Assembly (NCBI GenBank): GCA_035634255.1
Contig: DASQDI010000022.1
Location: 1 to 11,915, forward strand
DNA: 11,915 nucleotides
Source: DATLMR01 sp035634255
GTDB taxonomy: Bacteria; Acidobacteriota; Blastocatellia; UBA7656
Direction: 5' to 3'
Translations under genes and position numbers: made by a program
In this document: one piece after another, positions 1-7,563 of the stretch
How the letters are laid out: every line of letters starts with the position of its first letter
Position numbering within the stretch: the first letter of the stretch is position 1
Notes under the pieces: generated by a model
What the model saw: only the letters and a program-made list of their open reading frames with translations
Told to the model about the DNA's origin: nothing
Database searches by the model: none

Positions 1-1
1 A

Positions 2-1345
<1,344 letters not shown>

Positions 1346-1364
1346 GCCGGATTTGCGGCACCGG

Positions 1365-1400
1365 GAGGCCGCCGGTACTCACCCGGCGGCCTCTTTTATT
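1365..1400 (+). terminator. Rho-independent terminator after the first radical SAM gene
   Basis: There is a perfect 11-bp stem, GAGGCCGCCGG (1365-1375) pairing with CCGGCGGCCTC (1383-1393), with a 7-nt loop and a TTTTATTT tract directly after. It lies 20 bp beyond the stop of the upstream gene and ends only about 16 nt before the ATG of the next gene. Confidence 0.88.
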
Positions 1401-1416
1401 TGAACAGAAAATTCAG

Positions 1417-2445
1417 ATGAAGATAACAAAGAAGCTCAAGAGCTATTATCGGGAGTTCAGCTTTCTGGCGCGTGGGATACTCTCGACCGATCACCCAATC
1501 CTGGCCCACCTCATCCCGATCCGGAGGTGCAATCTGGCCTGCGGCTACTGCAACGAGTACGACAACTACTCGCCCCCGGTCCCGCTCGAAGACCTCTTCC
1601 GCCGCGTCGACAAGCTCAAAGAGCTCGGCACGGCGGCCATCACGCTCAGCGGGGGCGAGCCGCTCCTTCACCCCGAGCTTGAGCGAGTGATCTCAAGGGT
1701 CAGAAAGCACGGGATGCTGACGGGGTTGATAACCAATGGCTACCTGCTCACGCGCGAGAGGATACTCAGGCTGAACGACGCGGGGCTCGAATACCTGCAG
1801 ATCAGCATCGATAACATCCGTCCCGACGAAGTCTCGAAGAAGAGTCTCAAGGTGATCGATAAGAAGCTCGTGTGGCTGAGCGAGCTGGCCGACTTCAAGG
1901 TCAACATCAACTCGGTCATCGGCGGGGGGATTAAGAACCCGGAGGACGCTCTGGTGGTGGGCCGCCGGGCCATGGAGCTCGGCTTCTCAAGCTCTCTCGG
2001 GATAATTCACAACGGCGTGGGGACCCTGAAGCCGCTCCGGGGGACCGAGCGCGAGGTCTTCTTCAAGATGAAGAAGGTCGGGGAAAAGAGCTACTCGCGC
2101 CTGAACTTCTTCAAGGACAACCTCGCGGACGGCAAGCCCAACAACTGGCGGTGCCGCGCGGGCTCGCGGTACCTTTACATCTGCGAGAACGGGCTTGTCC
2201 ATTACTGCTCGCAGCAGAGGGGCTACCCCGGCACGCCGCTCGAACAGTACACCACCGAAGATATCCGCAGAGAGTATCTGACCGAAAAAGCCTGCGCCCC
2301 TTACTGCACCATCGCCTGCGTCCAGCAGGTCTCGACTTTCGACTTCTGGCGCGGCCCCCAGTCCATCGACGGGATGGGCGAGCGCCGGGCCGATCTGGTG
2401 CAGATCAATCAGGCCGGGCTGCCCGAGTACGAAGCGCGAGACTGA
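1417..2445 (+). CDS. Radical SAM enzyme with SPASM-like C-terminal cluster, function unknown
   Basis: This 342-residue protein has the radical SAM signature CNLACGYC (C38, C42, C45), which binds the [4Fe-4S] cluster that cleaves S-adenosylmethionine. SGGEP at 78-82 fits the GGE SAM-binding motif. TNGYLL (106-111) and LQISID (127-132) fit later strands of the barrel. Past the barrel lie C246, C256, C264, C293, C297 and C301, arranged like a SPASM or half-SPASM auxiliary cluster. It belongs to the broad MoaA/PqqE/HpnH-like group, but I do not recognise a specific subfamily or substrate. No signal peptide or membrane segment is seen, so it is probably cytoplasmic. The ATG at 1417 has no recognisable Shine-Dalgarno sequence and follows a terminator closely, so its promoter and translation start are unclear. 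It could act with the upstream radical SAM enzyme, but only proximity supports that. Its stop is 26 bp from the convergent serine hydrolase gene. Confidence 0.85.
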   Translation: MKITKKLKSYYREFSFLARGILSTDHPILAHLIPIRRCNLACGYCNEYDNYSPPVPLEDLFRRVDKLKELGTAAITLSGGEPLLHPELERVISRVRKHGMLTGLITNGYLLTRERILRLNDAGLEYLQISIDNIRPDEVSKKSLKVIDKKLVWLSELADFKVNINSVIGGGIKNPEDALVVGRRAMELGFSSSLGIIHNGVGTLKPLRGTEREVFFKMKKVGEKSYSRLNFFKDNLADGKPNNWRCRAGSRYLYICENGLVHYCSQQRGYPGTPLEQYTTEDIRREYLTEKACAPYCTIACVQQVSTFDFWRGPQSIDGMGERRADLVQINQAGLPEYEARD

Positions 2446-2471
2446 CCGGCCTTTGTTCACTCACCACATCT

Positions 2472-3887
2472 TTATTTCCGCACCCTCCGCGCGGAATACA
2501 GCCCGTTGAAAATATACTCCGCCCTGCCGTCGGCCCCGCGCACGAAGGCGACCTCTTCCCCCTCCGTGCCCGCCGCGAACCTGCTCTCGCCGACCCTCGT
2601 GAGCGGAGCTTCGGCCCCCTCGATCCTCAGAAAGAGCTTGCCGTCCTTTATGAAGACCTCCCACACCTGCGGCGCGTGTGAATAAGAGCCCGCGAAATCC
2701 TTCATCTCGTCTTCTGTGATGGGGAGGGGCTTAATATTTCTCTCGGCCCGAGGCTTGAGCGGGAGGGCGAGTTCCATGGCCTTCTCGCGGCTCCTGCCGA
2801 GCGTCTCCCCGCTCCTGTTGGTCAGGACGATCACCGCGAAGCGATGCTCGGGTACCATCTGGATCGTCGAGCCGTAGCCGCGACTGAACCCTCCGTGCAT
2901 CACGACCCGCACGCCCCTGTCGTTGAAGGAGAGGAGGCCGTAGCCATAGCTCACGTCCGGGTCGCCCGGCATGAGCGCATGTCGGGCGGGCAGTTTCGCC
3001 GCCACCGAAGCGGGGAGGGCCTGCCTGCCTTCGAGCTTGCCCCCGTTCATCAGGGCGATGGCAAAGCGCGACAGGTCCAGCACGTTGGAAAAGATCGACC
3101 CCGCGGGCCACATCGCCGTGTTGTTGAAGAACGGCCTGATTATCGCGGGCGGCTTGCCGCCTTCGGAGTTGTGGCCGAGCGACATCGGGTAGGTCATCGC
3201 CGAGAGGGGGCGCAGAGTAGTGCGGTTCATGCCGAGGGGCTTGAAGATCAACTCCTCCATCCCGTCGGCGTAAGGCTTGCCGCCGACCTGCTCGATCACG
3301 AACCCGGCCAGCCAGAATCCGGGGCTAGAATAGGAATACACGTCCCCCGGCTCCGCGAAGAAAACGTCGTCCTTCCACGAGAGCACGTTGCGCGCGAGCC
3401 CTTCGTCGTCGTGGGAGATGAAAGGCGCGGCGAAGTCTCTCATGCCAGAGGTGTTGCTGAGCAACTGGTGGCCCGTCACCAGAGAGAGCTTCGGGCTCAA
3501 CCCCTTGACGTAATCCCCGATGGGCGCGTCGAGCCTGAGCTTTCCCGAATCGCCGAGGGTCGCGAGCGCCGCGGCGGTGAACATCTTGGTCGTCGAGCCC
3601 ATGCGGAATAACATCTCGGGAGTGACGGGAGCGCCCGTCTCAACGTTCGCGACCCCATACCCTTTGGCGTAGACCACGCGGTCGCCGATGACGATGGCGA
3701 TGGCCCCGCCGGGGGTCCGGGTGGCCTTCAACTCTTCGAGGGCCACTTCGTCGAGCTTGCTGAAGTCCGCCTGCCCGCTGCCGGACGCGAAAGCCGGCCG
3801 GGGCATAAGCGCGAGCAGGAGGAGCAGGAGACAGTTCATCCCCGCGATCTTGAAGTGACACTTTACGCCTGCGCGATCATTCGTCAT
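2472..3887 (-). CDS. Secreted beta-lactamase-fold serine hydrolase (class C/PBP-like)
   Basis: A 471-residue protein of the serine beta-lactamase-like family, which covers class C beta-lactamases, DD-peptidases and esterases. The nucleophile motif SxxK is STTK (S98-K101) in a GSTTKMFTAAAL context. The second motif appears as Y186-S-S188 rather than the usual YxN. The third motif is HGG (331-333), as in many esterase/peptidase members in place of KTG. After the catalytic domain a region from about 380 to the end resembles the small beta-barrel C-terminal domain common in this family. The N-terminus carries a hydrophobic run LLLLLLALMPRPAFA, a likely Sec signal peptide, so the enzyme should work in the periplasm or be exported. 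An internal ATG at 3839 (Met17) would give a neater signal peptide, so the true start is uncertain. It follows the PQQ-like propeller gene by 51 bp on the same strand. The substrate cannot be told; there is no reason to call it antibiotic resistance. Confidence 0.85.
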   Translation of the reverse strand: MTNDRAGVKCHFKIAGMNCLLLLLLALMPRPAFASGSGQADFSKLDEVALEELKATRTPGGAIAIVIGDRVVYAKGYGVANVETGAPVTPEMLFRMGSTTKMFTAAALATLGDSGKLRLDAPIGDYVKGLSPKLSLVTGHQLLSNTSGMRDFAAPFISHDDEGLARNVLSWKDDVFFAEPGDVYSYSSPGFWLAGFVIEQVGGKPYADGMEELIFKPLGMNRTTLRPLSAMTYPMSLGHNSEGGKPPAIIRPFFNNTAMWPAGSIFSNVLDLSRFAIALMNGGKLEGRQALPASVAAKLPARHALMPGDPDVSYGYGLLSFNDRGVRVVMHGGFSRGYGSTIQMVPEHRFAVIVLTNRSGETLGRSREKAMELALPLKPRAERNIKPLPITEDEMKDFAGSYSHAPQVWEVFIKDGKLFLRIEGAEAPLTRVGESRFAAGTEGEEVAFVRGADGRAEYIFNGLYSARRVRK

Positions 3888-3920
3888 GCCGGATTAAATT
3901 TATGAGTTCCTTTCCGCCTC

Positions 3921-3926
3921 ATTATA
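3921..3926 (-). promoter_or_regulatory. Possible -10 box for the serine hydrolase gene
   Basis: The 51-bp gap between the propeller gene and the serine hydrolase contains a perfect TATAAT on the minus strand, 33 bp before the annotated start. No convincing -35 hexamer lies 16-18 bp upstream, so this is a weak internal promoter candidate. The gene could equally be read through from the propeller gene. Confidence 0.3.
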
Positions 3927-3938
3927 CCCCGAGCCGCG

Positions 3939-5279
3939 TCACTGGCCCTTGCTCGTTATGCAGTATAGATGCTTGTCGCCCCGGATGAATAATTTCCCCG
4001 GCGCAATCGCGGGGGAGGCGTAGATCGGCTCGCCGAGGGGGTTCGTCCGCACGACCTCGAACTGCGGCCCGGCCTTCAGTACGAACGTGTCCCCGTCCTC
4101 GCTCGCGAGCAGTATCTTGTCGTCGAAGGCGACCGGGGAGGCCGTGAACCTCGCGGGCACCGGCACGCGCTTGCCTTCGTATTTAACCTCGCCCGTCTTC
4201 ACGTCGAGGCACGTGAGGATCCCCGAATCGGTCATCAGGTAAACGTAATCCCCGAAGAGTATCGGGCTCGGGACGTAGGCCGTGCCCTTCTGGTATTTCC
4301 AGGCGATGAAGGGGGTGTTGGTCAGGTCCCCCGTCCCGCCGAGCTTGATGGCGATGGCGCGCTTGGCCTGACTGCCCGCCGAGACGATGACCATGTTATG
4401 GCCCACCACGGGCGTCGGTATCGCGTTGCTCTCCACGCCCTCGCACCTCCATATCTCTTTCCCCGTCTCGGGGTCGTAGGAGATGATCGTCTCGGCCCCG
4501 CTCGTGATCAACTCCGTCCGGCTCGCGGTCTTTACGATGACGGGGGTGGACCACGTGTAGCGGTGCGCGCGGGCCACTTTCCACACCTGCTTCCCGGTCC
4601 TTTTGTCGAGCGCGAGCAGGAACGAGCCCGCGCCGTCGTCGCGCAGGTCGCATTGCAGGATCACGAGGTTTTCGTACAGGACGGGCGACGTGCCCGCGCC
4701 CATGCCTAACTGATTGATGTACCCAGGCGAGGTCTTCCAGACCTGCTTCCCTTCGAGGTCGTAGCAGTACAACCCTTCCGTGCCGAAGTAAGCATAAACA
4801 TGCGCCCCGTCCGACACGGGGGTCGCGGAGGCGTAGGTGTTCTTCCGGTGGCGGTAATCAGAGATCGGGCCATCGTAAGCGGTCCTCTCCCAGAGCACCT
4901 TCCCCGTGTCGCGGTCCACGCAGAGCACTTTGAGGGTGTAGAGCCGCCCCGCCCCCGCCCAGTCCGGGTGGACGAACTCTTCCTTGTCGAAGGTGTGCTT
5001 CGGCGGCTTCGCTCCGGGCACCTCGGCCCCTTCAATCGCCGTGGTGAGAAATATCTTCTTCCCCCAGACTATAGGCGAGGAATGGCCCCGCCCCGGAATG
5101 GCCGTCTTCCACGAGATATTTTTGGTCATGCTCCATTCCAGGGGGAGGCCCTTCTCGAACGACACCCCCTGGCCGCCCGGCCCCCGCCACTGCGCCCACT
5201 CCCCCTTCCCGCCGCCCGCGGCGGCAGAGAGCGGCAGCACCAGCATTGCGGCAAAGAACACGACTATACGTCTTTTCAT
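3939..5279 (-). CDS. Secreted PQQ-like (BamB-type) beta-propeller protein
   Basis: A 446-residue protein with an N-terminal signal peptide (KRR, then a hydrophobic core, then SAAA near residue 21) and repeated propeller blades. Blade signatures ending in TGKxxW recur: DRDTGKVLW, GKQVWK, DKRTGKQVW, DPETGKEIW and DVKTGEVKY. The mature N-terminus starts WAQWRGPGGQG, typical of the PQQ_2-repeat family abundant in Acidobacteriota and Planctomycetota. These proteins are structural propellers of the periplasm or cell surface. The repeats do not by themselves show quinone binding or enzyme activity, and no c-type haem motif (CxxCH) is present. The ATG has a GGAG Shine-Dalgarno about 9 nt upstream. 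The serine hydrolase follows 51 bp downstream on the same strand, so co-expression is likely. The gene is divergent from the winged-helix regulator, with about 200 bp between their starts. Confidence 0.85.
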   Translation of the reverse strand: MKRRIVVFFAAMLVLPLSAAAGGGKGEWAQWRGPGGQGVSFEKGLPLEWSMTKNISWKTAIPGRGHSSPIVWGKKIFLTTAIEGAEVPGAKPPKHTFDKEEFVHPDWAGAGRLYTLKVLCVDRDTGKVLWERTAYDGPISDYRHRKNTYASATPVSDGAHVYAYFGTEGLYCYDLEGKQVWKTSPGYINQLGMGAGTSPVLYENLVILQCDLRDDGAGSFLLALDKRTGKQVWKVARAHRYTWSTPVIVKTASRTELITSGAETIISYDPETGKEIWRCEGVESNAIPTPVVGHNMVIVSAGSQAKRAIAIKLGGTGDLTNTPFIAWKYQKGTAYVPSPILFGDYVYLMTDSGILTCLDVKTGEVKYEGKRVPVPARFTASPVAFDDKILLASEDGDTFVLKAGPQFEVVRTNPLGEPIYASPAIAPGKLFIRGDKHLYCITSKGQ

Positions 5280-5410
5280 ATCTTTATTCTCCGATCAAAG
5301 GAATCGAGCCGGGATGGCGGCAGATAGTTGCGAACCACTCGAACGGGTCGGGCGTATCTTCAGTTGCATCCCCGATTCTTAACGCTCATGTGATTCAAGA
5401 AGACTTTATG

Positions 5411-5460
5411 CCATGATCGCGGGCAGATGTCTTGAAAAAGAGATGATAAAAATCTCATAA
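5411..5460. promoter_or_regulatory. Conserved upstream element, copy A, in the divergent propeller/regulator promoter region
   Basis: Read on the + strand this stretch has CCATG, then GCG, then ATGTCTTGA (5427-5435), an AAAAAT core and a TCATA end. A second copy with the same order and nearly the same spacing lies upstream of the propeller-amidohydrolase gene at 10934-10982. Here the + strand also reads as a promoter facing the regulator: TTGAAA at 5432-5437, a 17-bp spacer, TCATAA at 5455-5460. The element contains a small palindrome, GAGAT and ATCTC separated by 7 nt. Both copies have the same orientation relative to a minus-strand gene, so it could instead be an operator or promoter for those genes. 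The rest of the 180-bp gap shows no hairpin or gene. Confidence 0.5.
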
Positions 5461-5480
5461 TGCGCTCAGAGGCTTTTCAA

Positions 5481-7499
5481 GTGAGTATATACACAGAAGA
5501 GATTCGTCTTTATGCGTTCGGCCCCTTCCGTCTGGACGCGGCGGAGAAGTTGCTGCTGAAGAACGACGAGCCCGTGCCGCTCACGCCGAAGGCTTTCGAG
5601 ACACTGCTGATACTGGTTCAAAAAAATGGATCGCTGGTCCAAAAAGATGAATTAGTCGCCCAGCTCTGGCCCGACAGCTTCGTGGAGGAGAACAGCCTTG
5701 CCCAAAATATCTACCTCCTCCGGAAAGCCTTGGGCGAGGGGCCGGGCGAGCACGCTTACATCGAGACGGTCCCGCGGCGGGGCTATCGCTTCATCGCGAA
5801 GGTGACGCGGCTCAGAGAAGACGACGAGGCCCCGGCCATCGAAAGCAAGGCCCCTGTCGGGGCGGGTTTCGAAGAGGAGGCCGGGAGGGAGGTCGCCTCC
5901 GAAATCGACCCCGGCCCAACGGCCCGCGCCGTGATAAACCGAAGCCGGATGCTCGCGCCCTCCCTGCTGGCGCTCGTCGCTCTGGCGGCCCTGGCCGCCG
6001 CCTCGTACCTGCTCCTACAGAAGGTGGCGGGGCCGCCCCTCGAAACGAAGCCGAAAGCGATAGCGGTCCTGCCGTTCAAGTCTCTGGGCGGCGGGGGCAA
6101 CGACGAACTCCTCGGGCTCGGCATAACCGACGCGATGATCACGAAGTTCAGCAACCTTCAGCAGATCTCCGTGCGCCCGACCAGTTCGATATTCAAGTAC
6201 ACGGCCGCCGCGTACGACCCTTCCACGGCGGGCCGCGAACTCGGGGTGGACGCGGTGCTCGAAGGCACCGTCCAGCGCGTGAACGACCGCGTCCGCGTCA
6301 CGGTCCAGTTGATAAACGTCCGGGACGGAGAGCCTCTGTGGGCCGACCGCTTCGACGAGAAATTCACGAGCGTCTTCGCGGTGCAGGACTCTATCTCGGA
6401 GCAGGTGGCCCAGGCGCTCGAACTGAAGCTCAACAGCGACGAGAGGAGACAGCTCGTTAAGCGCTACACGGAGAATGCGGAGGCGTATCAGGCTTACGTC
6501 AGAGGCGTATTCTTCTGGAACAAGAGGACCGACGGGGGGCTGAGCAGGAGCATCGAATACTTCAAGCAGGCGATAGAAAAAGACCCCGAGTACGCCCTGG
6601 CCTACGCGGGGCTGGCCGACTCTTACGCGCTCGTCGGCTACCTGGAATACGGCCTCTTACCCCCGCGAGAGGCGTACGAGCATGCGCGCGCGGCCGCCAT
6701 GAAAGCTCTGGAACTGGACGAGTCGATAGCGGAAGCGCATTCCGCCCTTGCGATTGTAAAGGCTTACAGGGACGGGGACTGGCCCGGCGCGGAGTTGGCC
6801 AACAAAAGGGCCATCGCTTTAAAAGCGAATCACCCTACCGTGCATCACCGCTATTCGATCTACCTGCGCGATCAGGGGAGGCTCGACGAGGCGCTCGAAG
6901 AGATCGAGCTGGCCCACAAGCTCGACCCCCTATCACCGGTGATCGGGAGCAATCTGGCTTACGTGCTCTACCTCCGCCGCGATTACGACAGGGCCGCCGA
7001 GTCCTGCCGCAAGGTGCTTGAGACGGAGCCGGAGTACTTCCAGTCTCTCATCGCGCTCGGGATGATTTACGAGCAGAAGAAGATGTACGGCGAAGCGATA
7101 GAGCTGCTGGGTCGTGTGCGAGAGCAGACGCGGGGGCGGGGCGGGGTTTATTACTACGCTCTGGAAGCTCTGGCGCACGCGCAGGCCGCCGCGGGCAACC
7201 GCGACGAGGCGCAGAAGCTCCTGACGGAGATGACCCGCGTGTCGGAGCAGAAGAAAGACAACGTGGAATTCAACAAGGCCATGATCCTGGCCGGGCTCGG
7301 GGAGGTCAACAAAGCTTTCGAGTTGTTGGAGCGCGACGCCGGCAACTGGATATCCCCGCCGCCGACCCTCGCCCTCGACCCGAGATTCGACAACCTGCGG
7401 GTCGATTCCCGTTACCAGAAGCTCATGCACCGCCGCTTCGGGTCAGGGGTCAGTGGTCAGGGGCCGGGGGCCAGTGAAGATAAGAGACTCCCTTTATAG
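5481..7499 (+). CDS. Membrane-anchored winged-helix transcription regulator with TolB-like domain and TPR repeats
   Basis: Numbering from the GTG at 5481 (672 residues), residues 11-107 form an OmpR/CadC-type winged helix (YAFGPFRLDAAEK, PLTPKAFETLLIL, ELVAQLWPDSFVEENSLAQNI, ETVPRRGYRF). One transmembrane segment lies at about 159-180. Residues 191-318 match the TolB/FlgO-like domain (AIAVLPFKSL, LGLGITDAM, VDAVLEGTVQ). TPR-type helical repeats fill about 333-618. It should bind DNA in the cytoplasm and sense or dock partners with its outer part, like CadC-type one-component regulators; its target genes are unknown. I prefer the GTG over the in-frame ATG at 5460. AGAGG sits 8 nt before the GTG, while the ATG has no Shine-Dalgarno and overlaps a putative -10 box. 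The last 19 codons are read from an intergenic-type repeat and are unlikely to be conserved. The gene converges with the propeller-amidohydrolase gene. Confidence 0.88.
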   Translation: MSIYTEEIRLYAFGPFRLDAAEKLLLKNDEPVPLTPKAFETLLILVQKNGSLVQKDELVAQLWPDSFVEENSLAQNIYLLRKALGEGPGEHAYIETVPRRGYRFIAKVTRLREDDEAPAIESKAPVGAGFEEEAGREVASEIDPGPTARAVINRSRMLAPSLLALVALAALAAASYLLLQKVAGPPLETKPKAIAVLPFKSLGGGGNDELLGLGITDAMITKFSNLQQISVRPTSSIFKYTAAAYDPSTAGRELGVDAVLEGTVQRVNDRVRVTVQLINVRDGEPLWADRFDEKFTSVFAVQDSISEQVAQALELKLNSDERRQLVKRYTENAEAYQAYVRGVFFWNKRTDGGLSRSIEYFKQAIEKDPEYALAYAGLADSYALVGYLEYGLLPPREAYEHARAAAMKALELDESIAEAHSALAIVKAYRDGDWPGAELANKRAIALKANHPTVHHRYSIYLRDQGRLDEALEEIELAHKLDPLSPVIGSNLAYVLYLRRDYDRAAESCRKVLETEPEYFQSLIALGMIYEQKKMYGEAIELLGRVREQTRGRGGVYYYALEALAHAQAAAGNRDEAQKLLTEMTRVSEQKKDNVEFNKAMILAGLGEVNKAFELLERDAGNWISPPPTLALDPRFDNLRVDSRYQKLMHRRFGSGVSGQGPGASEDKRLPL

Positions 7500-7563
7500 A
7501 ATCCCCTCCCTTCACTGAATCCTGACTCCTGACCCCTGGCCACTGTCCCTAATCACTGCCCCC
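7441..7563. repeat. Imperfect inverted repeat of GGTCAGG-like units between convergent genes
   Basis: The left part (7441-7479) is built of units such as GGTCAGGGGTCAGTGGTCAG and ends in CAGTGAAG. The right part (7510-7549) is its imperfect reverse complement, beginning CTTCACTG and running through CCTGACTCCTGACCCCTGG. The arms are separated by 30 nt, and further degenerate units reach 7563. The regulator's stop (7497-7499) lies between the arms and the amidohydrolase's stop (7553-7555) at the right end. It may fold into a long hairpin and serve as a two-way terminator. It resembles the short heptamer repeats scattered between genes in some Acidobacteriota and cyanobacteria. Confidence 0.7.

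Noticed and set aside
5460..5480. In-frame ATG start for the winged-helix regulator
   Set aside because: It has no Shine-Dalgarno and overlaps a putative -10 box; the GTG at 5481 is better supported.
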